The notes: generated by a model not told the origin, from the sequence alone. A stretch of DNA of 14,580 nt from an uncultured Opitutia bacterium (GCA_913046175.1 CAJWSN010000015.1:1-14580), one strand, 5' to 3'. Counted from the first letter of the stretch, positions 1 through 7,358 are shown. Numbers and translations are program-made.

Positions 1-118
1 AATGCGGTGTTTTACCTTTAATAACACAACCAAGAGCAATGAACGCATCATATTTTTTTATATTTTTTGCTATGACGACAGGTATTTCAAAAACACCTGG
101 GACTTTTATTAAATTTAT
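1..118 (-). CDS. ribH: Lumazine synthase (RibH) fragment, truncated at both ends
   Basis: Reading the minus strand from about 118 to 1 gives an open frame with VPGVFEIP, then KKYDAFIALGCVIKG and TPH, the last codon being at 2-4. These are hallmark segments of 6,7-dimethyl-8-ribityllumazine synthase, the penultimate enzyme of riboflavin synthesis: the VPG(A/V)FE(I/L)P active-site strand and the ALG.VI.G.T.H loop that binds substrate and phosphate. The base at position 1 fits the first base of the expected Phe after TPH, so the gene continues beyond the left edge. Only about 39 of roughly 140-160 residues are visible, and the N-terminal part is cut off near 118. The fragment is strikingly AT-rich, with A/T-ending codons unlike any other gene here, and from memory it resembles SAR11-type RibH. 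The family call is seen in sequence; the donor lineage is inference. Confidence 0.85.
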   Translation of the reverse strand, partial: MNLIKVPGVFEIPVVIAKNIKKYDAFIALGCVIKGKTPH

Positions 119-126
119 AGGTGTCG
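116..126. other. Abrupt composition and gene junction (probable chimeric join)
   Basis: To the left, the minus strand is an AT-rich ribH reading frame. To the right, the plus strand is a GC-richer dehydrogenase frame that starts in mid-domain. The last convincing RibH codons are at about 116-118, and the first convincing dehydrogenase residues (GNFFFALGTAS) start at 126. No transposase, terminal inverted repeat or target duplication is visible. Two unrelated genes, both cut internally and meeting within about 10 bases, fit an assembly misjoin better than a natural rearrangement, although the sequence alone cannot prove it. Confidence 0.7.
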
Positions 127-1163
127 GCAATTTCTTTTTTGCGCTGGGCACAGCATCCAGCGGCGCCGGGGTCCGCGACGAAAAACGGGGCCCCTTCAAT
201 CCCTTGAGCTACATGGACCGGATGTATTCCTGTGTCCCGTACCGGGGCTGGGTCCTAAAGATCACACCGGAAGGTAAGATAATTCCATGGGCCTCCGGTT
301 TCCGGACCCCCAACGGGCTGGGTTTCGACCTGGAGGGCAACCTCTTTGTCACGGACAACCAGGGCGACTGGGTTGGCACCAGCAAGATGCATCACGTTCA
401 AGAGGGCAGGTTCTACGGCCATGCCGCCAGTCTTCTTTGGCGCAAAGGGTGGGAGGGGCGTCCACTGAACCGCCCATTGCAGGAACTGGACAAGCTTCGA
501 ACGAAGGCGGCCATTCTTTTTCCCCACGGATTGATGGCAAATTCACCTTCGCAGCCACTTGTCGATTCAACGGATGGCAAGTTCGGTCCTTTTGCCGGCC
601 AAATGCTGGTCGGAGAAATGAACAAGGGGCGAATCATGCGTGTGGCCCTTGAGCAGGTAGGTGGCGTCATTCAGGGGATGTGCATTCCCTTTTATGATGG
701 TGCCGGGTTGAAACGTGGGAACAATCGCATGATTTTTGGGCCGGATCATTCCCTTTGGGTGGGGCACAGCAATCATGGCTGGGCCGGCGATCGGGGTCTT
801 CAGCGCATCCGCTGGAAGGGAAAGACCCCTTTTGAGCTGAATAGAATGAGCCTGACGACAAAGGGCTTTGACCTGACCTTCACCCAGCCAGTTGCTGCCA
901 AGACGGTCACGAACCTGGATAACTTTCGCTTCAAGCGCTACTTCTACAGTTACCACAAAGGGTATGGGTCACCCCAAAGGGAGGTCAGCAACGTAAAGGT
1001 GGTTTCAGCCACTCTGAAAGGGAAGGAGACAATATCAATTCAACTGGAAAACCTCAAGGAGGGGCGGGTGCATGAACTCCGGCTCGGTTCTGGCATCCTG
1101 TCGCAAAGAGGGAATCCTCTTTTAAATGCGCTGGCGTTTTACAACGTGGTACGATTGAGGTAA
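120..1163 (+). CDS. Sorbosone/PQQ-dehydrogenase-like beta-propeller protein, 5'-truncated
   Basis: This is the C-terminal part of a propeller protein of the type annotated in Planctomycetes and Verrucomicrobia as putative membrane-bound or glucose/sorbosone dehydrogenase. Visible motifs are FFFALGTAS at about 129-155, a propeller blade with GFRTPNGLGF (297-326) and VTDNQGDW (348-371), then FYGH (411-422), all typical of this group. After about 855 comes a beta-rich C-terminal domain with YHKGYGSPQ and a closing FYNVVRLR, also usual for these proteins. Members are normally much longer and carry a signal peptide and further blades, which are missing here because the sequence changes at about 116-126. 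An in-frame ATG at 39 exists but lies antisense to the ribH fragment, so it is almost certainly not the real start. A periplasmic or outer-surface site and oxidation of a sugar or alcohol are inferred from the family; substrate is unknown. It converges on the next gene with a 30-base gap. Confidence 0.75.
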   Translation, partial: GVGNFFFALGTASSGAGVRDEKRGPFNPLSYMDRMYSCVPYRGWVLKITPEGKIIPWASGFRTPNGLGFDLEGNLFVTDNQGDWVGTSKMHHVQEGRFYGHAASLLWRKGWEGRPLNRPLQELDKLRTKAAILFPHGLMANSPSQPLVDSTDGKFGPFAGQMLVGEMNKGRIMRVALEQVGGVIQGMCIPFYDGAGLKRGNNRMIFGPDHSLWVGHSNHGWAGDRGLQRIRWKGKTPFELNRMSLTTKGFDLTFTQPVAAKTVTNLDNFRFKRYFYSYHKGYGSPQREVSNVKVVSATLKGKETISIQLENLKEGRVHELRLGSGILSQRGNPLLNALAFYNVVRLR

Positions 1164-1193
1164 GTGACCGGTAAAGCCATGCTCAAAAACTAA

Positions 1194-3326
1194 TCAGCCT
1201 TCAACCTCTGTACCTTCCGTATCAGCTTTGTCTTCTATCGGGGTCTTTTTCTTTCTCCATCGTCGGTACAACGTGGCTGCAGGAAGGAGAAGGAGACCGC
1301 TGACCATCACATAGGTTGAAGGCTCAGGCACTGCGGAATAGGTGAGGTACAGGGAGTTGCCGTTCTGATATATGCCCCACATATGAAATGGGTCATCCCA
1401 TTGCTCATAGAAGTGCATATAATCAATTTCAAAGTGAGAAGAGTCAAAACCAGAGATGCCCCCATCTGCCCTTACGATTTCAAATTCATAACCTGACTTG
1501 TGTCCACGATTCAAGGCAGGCCTTTGTATTCCGCCAAGGACTCCCAACTGGTTGAACGGAGAATTGTTTCCATCCAATGCAGCGATATCGATAAGTATTT
1601 TATTGTTGGCATCTCCCGCAATGGTCAGTGCCCCGGAAAAAGTAAGCAAATCCCAGCCAAGGTTATTGCCATTCAGATCCCCGGCATCCCCTTCCAAGTC
1701 GTTGATTTCCCAGTGATATGTGGTCCCCGCATTCCAAGTGCCAATTCCTGTCCCAGTGACCGCGATTTTTCCAATTCCATAGTTGCTGGCATCTCCACCA
1801 GGAGAAATACTTGAGCCGTCCTGGAAATTCGCTCCCGCTGAAAGAGTGGATGCGAATTTAATATTACCAGCAACAGTGCCGGTGCCCTTAAGGGTTTGAC
1901 CGTCATCCAGAGTAAAGGTACTGCCGAGACCGGAAACATCCAGTGTGGCACCGCTGCTAAGGTATATGTTCGGTGTGTTGGCAATGGATCCTGAACCAGA
2001 CAGCGCCAAGGTGCCGGAGCTGATGGTGGTGTCCCCTGAGTAGGTATTCGCTCCGCTCAATGTCAGGGTGCCACTGCCTGTGTTGGTAAGTGCGACCTTG
2101 CCATCATTCGTGGAGTCCTCAAAAAGCCCGTTTGCGATCACACCGGAAAATGTTTCGTTGCTGGCAAGATTGGCGGTGAGGGTGCCTCCACTGACATTGC
2201 CAGTTGTGTATAGATCACCCTGTGTCGTCGTGATTGTGAGGGCAGAATCAATGTCGGTTACCGCCGTCTTCAAGTCTTGACTGAGTGAGTAGGCATCAGT
2301 CTGGAAGAGCATCGTGGTTAGAGAGCTGTCTGCACTAAGGCTCGGAATGGATAAATTGGTGTCTCCGTCGGGCCATGTATTCCATTCCGAACTCTGTACC
2401 GCCACAGTATTAAAGAGAGTCCCTGAAGTGTTTGCAGATCCATCATAGAATCGAATGGCCAGCCTTTGAGCATCCTGGGGAAGGAAGCTGGCTGTGCCGG
2501 CCCCGCTTGAACCACTACCTGCTGATAGGTCCAGAGTGGGTATGGATGAATAGCCGGTGCCCGGAGTCCGCATTACAATTTTACTTATTGTACCTCCTGA
2601 TACAATGGCCTCTGCAGTGGCGCCAGAACCACCACCACCACTAAATGTGACGGCAAAATTTTCAGTATAACCAGAACCACCATTTGTAACTTCAATACTG
2701 CGAATGCCATCGTTGCTGTCGGCGTTGTTATATCGGGTCGCAGTGGCAGTTGCGCTGGATCCGCCACCGCCGGAAAATGTAATGGTAGGATTAACAGTGT
2801 AATTGCTGCCCTTATTGCTCAGAGTGACTGCAGTAACCGCGTTACCAGCAACTGTTGCTGTCGCAAAGGCTCCGCTTCCACTGCTGTCACCCGTACCTCT
2901 GGCAATGACCACATCTGGTGCGGATGTATAGCCACTTCCGCCTCCTGTGACTGTGATTGTCTTAACTGACGAGGAGAAGAATGTCTCTGCGGACCCATCA
3001 GAAGATGAAAACTTTGTCTGGAAAGAAAACGCGCCATCTCCAAGGTCCGAACCATCACTTGAATCTCCAATAGTTGTACCACTGGTGAGTGGAATCCAGT
3101 TTCCGCGGAAGAGGTTGCTATCGTCCGAATTGGAAAAGAAACCCAGCTCAACCAAATCTCCGTCCTCATTTCCTGCAGATCCTTCAGTAAGAGATGAACC
3201 ACTGAAATCCGAAAAGGTCTCAAACCCGTCATCCCAGTTAACCACGATATCCCCATTAACTGAAACAACCGTTCCCCCTAAAAGGAGAACAGTTGCCAAT
3301 AACGAGATTTGGTACCTACGCGTCAT
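1194..3326 (-). CDS. PEP-CTERM surface protein with GSGY repeats and autotransporter-type beta repeat
   Basis: A 710-residue exported protein. Residues 1-25 are a signal peptide (MTRR, hydrophobic core, VSVNG). Residues about 123-281 hold four loose repeats around GGSGYT or GTGYS followed by a beta strand and a GGGGSGATA stretch. Residues about 416-443 match the passenger-associated repeat GTLTLSGANTYSGDTTISSG. The C-terminus has VPEPST (666-671), a hydrophobic helix (672-688) and a basic cluster RRWRKKK: the PEP-CTERM tripartite signal, recognised by exosortase in the inner membrane and linked to extracellular polymer production. A further 16-residue, mostly acidic tail after the basic cluster is unusual. 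No catalytic domain is seen, so a structural or adhesive role is inferred. No clear Shine-Dalgarno precedes the ATG, but the signal peptide supports this start. It lies 126 bases downstream of the TIGR02597-like gene on the same strand; no exosortase gene is in view. Confidence 0.88.
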   Translation of the reverse strand: MTRRYQISLLATVLLLGGTVVSVNGDIVVNWDDGFETFSDFSGSSLTEGSAGNEDGDLVELGFFSNSDDSNLFRGNWIPLTSGTTIGDSSDGSDLGDGAFSFQTKFSSSDGSAETFFSSSVKTITVTGGGSGYTSAPDVVIARGTGDSSGSGAFATATVAGNAVTAVTLSNKGSNYTVNPTITFSGGGGSSATATATRYNNADSNDGIRSIEVTNGGSGYTENFAVTFSGGGGSGATAEAIVSGGTISKIVMRTPGTGYSSIPTLDLSAGSGSSGAGTASFLPQDAQRLAIRFYDGSANTSGTLFNTVAVQSSEWNTWPDGDTNLSIPSLSADSSLTTMLFQTDAYSLSQDLKTAVTDIDSALTITTTQGDLYTTGNVSGGTLTANLASNETFSGVIANGLFEDSTNDGKVALTNTGSGTLTLSGANTYSGDTTISSGTLALSGSGSIANTPNIYLSSGATLDVSGLGSTFTLDDGQTLKGTGTVAGNIKFASTLSAGANFQDGSSISPGGDASNYGIGKIAVTGTGIGTWNAGTTYHWEINDLEGDAGDLNGNNLGWDLLTFSGALTIAGDANNKILIDIAALDGNNSPFNQLGVLGGIQRPALNRGHKSGYEFEIVRADGGISGFDSSHFEIDYMHFYEQWDDPFHMWGIYQNGNSLYLTYSAVPEPSTYVMVSGLLLLPAATLYRRWRKKKTPIEDKADTEGTEVEG
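1245..1331 (-). other. PEP-CTERM sorting signal coding segment
   Basis: Codons 666-694 of the surface protein encode VPEPST, a hydrophobic helix of about 17 residues and RRWRKKK. This is the three-part PEP-CTERM anchor. By established knowledge of the family, the organism should encode an exosortase (EpsH/XrtA-like) elsewhere. Confidence 0.88.
2484..2960 (-). repeat. GSGY-type protein repeats in the PEP-CTERM gene
   Basis: Codons about 123-281 encode four degenerate copies of a unit of roughly 35-45 residues: a GGSGYT, KGSNYT or GTGYS turn, a P-x-(V/I/L) strand, a Gly/Ser-rich GGGGSGATA run, and a strand of the type GGTISKIVM. The copies have diverged at the nucleotide level, so this is a protein-level repeat, not a recent DNA tandem. 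A related unit is in the neighbouring gene at 3534-3788. Confidence 0.7.
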
Positions 3327-3452
3327 GGGGAGGAGACATTTGCAGAGACTGATGTGACGAGGTAAAGGGAAGTATTTTGGGGTTATGCTTTAATAAATCG
3401 TGTCAGGCTTAAACTACATTTTTGCGGTTTTGAGGCGGGAGGCTTAAAAAGA

Positions 3453-4943
3453 TCAGTAGGGAGAGCTTGCTTGCAGATATTCATTACCACCCGAACCACC
3501 GGATTGGCGCACAATCATGACTGCAGCTCCAGATGGGATTTGCGGGTAGCTAAGGGTGACTGTGGGCGCAGTGCTGTAGCCACTACCGGCGCTGTCTACT
3601 GAAATGCTGCCAATGGTATCACCACTCAATGTAACAGTAGCTGCGGCACCACTACCATCCCCTGAAAAAGAAACCGAAGGGGTTACACTAAACGTTGAGC
3701 TGGCAAAACTGTATCCGGTTCCACCACTGTTGCCAACAGACACACTGGTAACAGTTCCTGATCCGTCTATGGTTGCAGTTGCAGTGGCCGGGTTGCTGTA
3801 GTTGATGGAATCTCCCACACGGCTCCAGTTTCCCGATGCATTCTTGTAGAAGGTTTCCCAGCTGGAACCGGTCCACACAAGAACCTGGTCTGCACTGGAT
3901 GCCGTATTACTACCAGTCCATTTGCTGCCGGCAGAATCCACGGCAAGATTTGAAAGACCAATCGCAACGGGGTAAGGGTTACCCAAGAGAAATTTGTTGT
4001 CGCTGGCAGGGTGAAACGCCTGAGATGAGATGGCAGGCACCGTGCCGGACATGGTCAACGCATACGAATCCGTGTCCCGACGGACAATTACCAACCCCTC
4101 ATCAGGATAGATGACAGTGTTGTCTTGAGCTGCGCGACTACCATATGTCTGCCACTTGCTGTTGTAGTAGAAGTAGGTTTTCCAGCCGTATGTAGTCCAG
4201 ACAATGACGTTGTCGCCTTTGGATGGTTTTCCGACGAGTATTTCATTATTGGAAGTGCTGTCACCTGCGGTGGTGTTGCTGCCAATGCTTGGCCAGCTTG
4301 CTGGGTAATAGGTTCCACCGGTCCAAGTGCCGGAGCCGTTCAGGCCGTCAAGTGTGAAAGTAGTGGCACCAGTGCGGGTGATGGTGTAGTCACCGTCGAT
4401 GGAAGCGCCTCCGGTGGCGGTGATCGTGACTTGGTCACCGGTATTCAGACCGTGGTTGGATGTGGATGTTACGGTAACCGTTCCACTGTTTTGCGCTATA
4501 CCCGAAACGGTTGTGGTACTGCTTCCGAAGAGGGACGCAAGTGTATGGGCGGGGATGATGGTAACCGAATCGTTGGCGGAAAGTGAGGATGCATCTACAG
4601 TTGTGGTTACGCTGTCATCTGACCCGGTTGTAGTGTGGGCGATGATAAGGCGAACGTGTCCCTGATTACTGCCATCCTCCTTGATGCGGAGAAAATGGGG
4701 GTATGTGGTCAGGTCCGAGTCGGAGAAGTCCGCTGAGTCCAGTGTAATGGCATAGCCAGAAATACTGGATATGGTACCGGTATAGACGGCATCCGCATTG
4801 AGGGAGATACTCAACAACTCGTATCGGTCACTGGCACCCGCAGCGATGCTAATGGACTGGGTTCCGCTGGATTCTGATGCTTCGCCAAAAAGGGCATTGG
4901 CAACAAGGGGCCATATAAGGAATAGGGAGAATAGTTTTTTCAT
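3453..4943 (-). CDS. TIGR02597-like exported repeat protein
   Basis: A 496-residue exported protein with a signal peptide (MKKLFSLFLIWPLVANALFG). Residues about 25-145 and 230-375 look like the TIGR02597 family, known to me mainly from Verrucomicrobiota and of unknown function. Key stretches are ISIAAGASDRYELLSI, YPHFLRIKEDG, VGKPSKGDNVIVW, WKTYFYYNSKWQ, YPDEGLVIVRR and a second LLGNPYPVAIGL / QVLVWTGSSWETFY copy. Two extra modules interrupt or extend this core. Residues 146-214 (HGLNTGDQVTI, DGDYTITRTGATTFTLDG) resemble repeats of phage tail fibres and other adhesive proteins. Residues 386-470 carry GTGY and GSGYSTAPTVTLS units like those of the downstream PEP-CTERM protein. Two Trp/Tyr-rich halves suggest internal duplication of the core. 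No PEP-CTERM anchor or catalytic motif is seen, so secretion or outer-surface attachment is inferred. It is probably transcribed with the downstream gene, 126 bases away. Family assignment is from memory. Confidence 0.72.
   Translation of the reverse strand: MKKLFSLFLIWPLVANALFGEASESSGTQSISIAAGASDRYELLSISLNADAVYTGTISSISGYAITLDSADFSDSDLTTYPHFLRIKEDGSNQGHVRLIIAHTTTGSDDSVTTTVDASSLSANDSVTIIPAHTLASLFGSSTTTVSGIAQNSGTVTVTSTSNHGLNTGDQVTITATGGASIDGDYTITRTGATTFTLDGLNGSGTWTGGTYYPASWPSIGSNTTAGDSTSNNEILVGKPSKGDNVIVWTTYGWKTYFYYNSKWQTYGSRAAQDNTVIYPDEGLVIVRRDTDSYALTMSGTVPAISSQAFHPASDNKFLLGNPYPVAIGLSNLAVDSAGSKWTGSNTASSADQVLVWTGSSWETFYKNASGNWSRVGDSINYSNPATATATIDGSGTVTSVSVGNSGGTGYSFASSTFSVTPSVSFSGDGSGAAATVTLSGDTIGSISVDSAGSGYSTAPTVTLSYPQIPSGAAVMIVRQSGGSGGNEYLQASSPY
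3534..3788 (-). repeat. GSGY-type protein repeats in the TIGR02597-like gene
   Basis: Codons about 386-470 hold two units of the form strand - GGTGYSFAS or GSGYSTAP - strand - GDGSGAAATVTLSGDTIGSISV. The order and spacing match the units in the adjacent PEP-CTERM protein at 2484-2960. Shared ancestry of the modules is inferred from this likeness. Confidence 0.65.
4302..4508 (-). repeat. Single HGL-TGD / TFTLDG beta module (phage-tail-like)
   Basis: Codons 146-214 encode a self-contained module: a GTVTVTSTSNHGLNTGD strand pair, DGDYTITRTGATTFTLDG, then GSGTWTGGTYY. Modules of this pattern are common in tail fibres and large adhesins, where they are sometimes matched to an E1 FCCH-like fold. 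Only one copy is present here, set between two parts of the TIGR02597-like core. Confidence 0.55.
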
Positions 4944-5303
4944 GTCGACCGGCTACGTTAGGTTTAGAATGGTAAAGAGGCAATGTCGTTATAGGATTGA
5001 GCAAGGAAATCGCTATACATGTAAGCACGAATTAGGAGATGCGCAAGATAAAATGTGAAAAAATTTCACGTACGCGCGGGGATTGGGTTGGGAATTGAGC
5101 GATCCTTGAGGGAATAGTGTAAGTAGTTAAGGGTACGGATGGGGGGGGATAAGAAAGATACATGTTTGGAAAAAAAACTGGTTTTGCAACAAGTTTGTGA
5201 AATTTTTTTAAGGGGACCATTGACACAGGCAGGAGATCAGCGGAATCTCGTGAGGTATCGCCCAAGAGAATTCCAGCAAGAAAGTAAAGTTTATCAACGA
5301 CTC
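4944..5303. promoter_or_regulatory. AT-rich divergent intergenic region
   Basis: This 360-base stretch separates the minus-strand TIGR02597-like gene from the plus-strand deacetylase gene, so it should hold both promoters. It contains a perfect dyad (5055-5069), a run of eight Gs (5141-5148), several A/T runs and a TTGACA hexamer at 5220-5225 with only a poor -10 match 17 bases on. I could not pick a convincing promoter pair for either gene. An in-frame ATG at 5139 would extend the deacetylase by 55 residues, but that extension has no family-like sequence. I see no RNA gene here. Confidence 0.5.
5055..5069. promoter_or_regulatory. Perfect 15-base dyad GTGAAA-AAA-TTTCAC
   Basis: Two perfect 6-base arms flank a 3-base spacer. 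A related half (GTGAAATTTT) occurs at 5197-5206. The dyad lies 112 bases upstream of the TIGR02597-like ATG and about 235 bases upstream of the chosen deacetylase start, so it could be an operator. It is short and A/T-rich enough to arise by chance. Confidence 0.3.
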
Positions 5304-6254
5304 ATGGTGGAAAAAGCGGGCTTAATACTGGATTCGGCCTTCAAGGCACATGACACAGGGCCCGGACACCCGGAGCAACCAGCCCGCTTTGATGCGGTGC
5401 AGGCAGGAGTTCGGGCGGCAGCCCGCGCGAAAGATTGGGTTGACCTGGACATTGCCAAGGCTTCCCGTGAATCCCTTTTGCGATGTCACAGCAGGGGCTA
5501 CCTGCAAGTCCTGAAACGGGATTTTGCCGGAGAAGCAAGGAGTCTCAGTACCGGTGATACAACAATTGGACCGAAATCCGGTGAAATCGCCCTGCTGGCA
5601 GCTGGAGCCGCCTTGAGCGCGGTTGATGCGGTCTTTGGAGACGATAAGCCGAGGAGAGTCTTTAGTGCGACGCGTCCTCCCGGTCATCATGCCACGCCCA
5701 CCCGGGGCATGGGATTCTGTATTTATAACAACGTGGCCATAGCGGCTCGTCATGCGCAGGCTGTACATGGGGCGGAAAAGGTGCTTATTGTGGACTGGGA
5801 CGTGCACCATGGCAACGGGACACAGGACATTTTCTATGAGGACGGGACCGTATTGTTTTTCTCGACGCATCAGTCCCCATGGTATCCCGGCACGGGAGCC
5901 CGCGAGGAAACGGGCTCAGGAAAGGGGAGGGGCACCATCCTGAACCGGCCGTTTGCAGCGGGAGCCGGCAGAAAAGAGATTGTCGGGGCTTTCGAGTCTG
6001 AGCTTGTGACTGCGGCCAATCGATTCAAACCTGACCTGGTGCTGGTTTCTGCGGGCTTTGACTCAAGGGTTGAGGACCCGTTGGGTCATTTCAGGTTGAC
6101 GGATGAGGATTTTGCCGACCTGACCCGTGTCATGCTGTCTGTGGCGAAGGAGCATGCAGAGGGGAGGCTTGTCTCCCTTCTGGAGGGGGGGTACAACCTT
6201 CAAGGTCTTGCCAAGGCCACAGAGGCGCATTTTCGGGCTCTTGTGACAGGATAG
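5304..6254 (+). CDS. Histone deacetylase / acetoin-utilisation-family deacetylase
   Basis: A 316-residue cytoplasmic zinc amidohydrolase of the arginase/deacetylase fold. Counting from the ATG at 5304, it shows GHPEQPARFDAV (about 21-32), the active-site pair in RPPGHH (His128, His129), GFCIYNN, the zinc-ligand segment DWDVHHGNG (Asp166, His168), STHQSPWYPGTG, the third zinc ligand in SAGFDSR (Asp253) and EGGYN with the transition-state Tyr297. All expected catalytic residues are present. Bacterial relatives remove acetyl groups from lysines (AcuC-like), polyamines or small amides; the substrate cannot be read from sequence. I chose the ATG at 5304 because MVEKAGLILDSAFKAHDTGPGHPEQ matches the usual N-terminus and length, whereas the frame back to 5139 adds 55 residues without similarity. 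No strong ribosome binding site is visible at either. It converges with the alcohol dehydrogenase across a 17-base gap. Confidence 0.9.
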   Translation: MVEKAGLILDSAFKAHDTGPGHPEQPARFDAVQAGVRAAARAKDWVDLDIAKASRESLLRCHSRGYLQVLKRDFAGEARSLSTGDTTIGPKSGEIALLAAGAALSAVDAVFGDDKPRRVFSATRPPGHHATPTRGMGFCIYNNVAIAARHAQAVHGAEKVLIVDWDVHHGNGTQDIFYEDGTVLFFSTHQSPWYPGTGAREETGSGKGRGTILNRPFAAGAGRKEIVGAFESELVTAANRFKPDLVLVSAGFDSRVEDPLGHFRLTDEDFADLTRVMLSVAKEHAEGRLVSLLEGGYNLQGLAKATEAHFRALVTG

Positions 6255-6257
6255 GTC

Positions 6258-6271
6258 GGGAAGGTGTTCCC
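6258..6271. terminator. Small hairpin in convergent gap
   Basis: GGGAA, a 4-base loop GGTG, and TTCCC fill the 17-base gap between the converging deacetylase and alcohol dehydrogenase genes. A 5-base stem without a T-run is weak as an intrinsic terminator, but its placement would suit a shared bidirectional one. Confidence 0.22.
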
Positions 6272-7285
6272 CTAGGCAATTTCCACCATGGCCTTGATGA
6301 CGCCTGTCTCGGGCAGGAGCCAGGAATCAAACTGTCCAATCATTTCCTCGAAGTTGCTGCGGTGCGTGATGAATTTGCTGGTTGTGATCCCTCCTTCCCG
6401 CATCGAGTCGATGACATGTCTCAGGTCATCGGGGGTGCTGTTTCGACTGCTTTTCAGGGTTAACTCGTGTTTGTGAAAATGTGGGTTGTCAATTGACAGC
6501 TGATCTTTAACCAGCCCGACAAACACGAGTTGGCCACCATGTGATACATACTGAAAGGCCTGTTCCATGGAGGCTTTGTTCCCCGTTGCCTCAAATACAG
6601 TTGTGGGCTTGTCTCCACCGGTGAGATCCAGCAAGGCCTCAACGGGCTTCTCCAGGGCATTTACGGTTGCCTCGACCTCGAGGATGTTGCGGCAATATTT
6701 AAGGCGTTCCTCCTGAATATCCATGGCTATAATGCGTGCGCCGGCTTTCCTTGCGAACTGGATGACGCCGATGCCGATGGGCCCGGTGCCGACCACGGCA
6801 ACGGTTTCCTCCGGGGCAAGTTCTGCCCGGCGAACTGCATGTGCGCCTATGGCCAGGCATTCCACTGTGGCCATTTGGTCGAGGCTGAGTCCGTCTGCGG
6901 GTAGAAGGTTTTCCGTGGGAAGAGCGAGAAACTCGCGCATTCCGCCATCGCAATGCACTCCCATGACCTGCAGGGATTGGCAGCAATTGCCTTTTCCGCG
7001 CCTACATGCAATGCAACGACCGCAGTTGAGGTAAGGATTGATGACAACAGGGTCCCCGGGGTTCAACCTTGCACTGTTGCCAGAATCAACAACTTCGGCT
7101 GCAAGCTCGTGACCCAGGATTCGGGGATATTCAAAAAAAGGCTGACGGCCCTTGTAGGCATGCAGGTCCGTCCCACAAATGCCGATGTTACGAATGCGCA
7201 CCAATGCCTCACCCTGTTTGGGCTCAGGCATTTTTGTCTCGATCAGGGTTAATTCCCCGGGTTTTTGACAGGTGATGGTTTTCAT
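6272..7285 (-). CDS. Zinc alcohol dehydrogenase, L-galactonate oxidoreductase (LgoD/YjjN)-like
   Basis: A 337-residue medium-chain zinc dehydrogenase. It has the catalytic zinc site GICGTD (Cys37), GHE (His59, Glu60) and Glu142 in VECLAIG. The structural zinc site is a Cys-x2-Cys-x2-Cys-x7-Cys set (Cys88, 91, 94, 102). The Rossmann motif GTGPIG is at 166-171, and an acidic residue ends the second strand (AMDIQ, Asp195), which predicts NAD rather than NADP. ICGTDLHAYKGRQPFFEYPRILGHE, VIGVH-like VMGVHCDGG, FVGLVKDQL, FHKHELTLKSSRN and TPDD all resemble E. coli YjjN/LgoD, which oxidises L-galactonate (and L-gulonate) at C5. Sugar acid, L-fucose or threonine-type substrates remain possible. No sugar-acid kinase, aldolase or transporter lies next to it, so context does not fix the substrate. 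The ATG start gives a normal N-terminus. Confidence 0.85.
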   Translation of the reverse strand: MKTITCQKPGELTLIETKMPEPKQGEALVRIRNIGICGTDLHAYKGRQPFFEYPRILGHELAAEVVDSGNSARLNPGDPVVINPYLNCGRCIACRRGKGNCCQSLQVMGVHCDGGMREFLALPTENLLPADGLSLDQMATVECLAIGAHAVRRAELAPEETVAVVGTGPIGIGVIQFARKAGARIIAMDIQEERLKYCRNILEVEATVNALEKPVEALLDLTGGDKPTTVFEATGNKASMEQAFQYVSHGGQLVFVGLVKDQLSIDNPHFHKHELTLKSSRNSTPDDLRHVIDSMREGGITTSKFITHRSNFEEMIGQFDSWLLPETGVIKAMVEIA

Positions 7286-7358
7286 TCGTCTTGAGACTCC
7301 GTCGGTTTAATCATGAGATTAGGACAAGTCGCCAGCCTCTATTATTGGGATGAACCGC

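Noticed and set aside
39..119. ATG at 39 as the natural start of the propeller dehydrogenase
   Set aside because: Codons 39-119 are the antisense of a ribH reading frame and show no dehydrogenase similarity; the family sequence only begins at about 126.
4125..4586. A 153-codon open frame on the plus strand
   Set aside because: It is antisense to the TIGR02597-like gene; its Val/Gly-rich translation is a by-product of Thr/Ser-rich repeat coding on the other strand.
5141..5148. Run of eight Gs as a phase-variation tract
   Set aside because: It lies upstream of the preferred deacetylase start and in no supported coding frame, so slippage there would not switch a known protein.
5139..5303. A 55-residue N-terminal extension of the deacetylase starting at ATG 5139
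   Set aside because: The extension lies in AT-rich intergenic DNA, has no resemblance to the family N-terminus and would make the protein unusually long.
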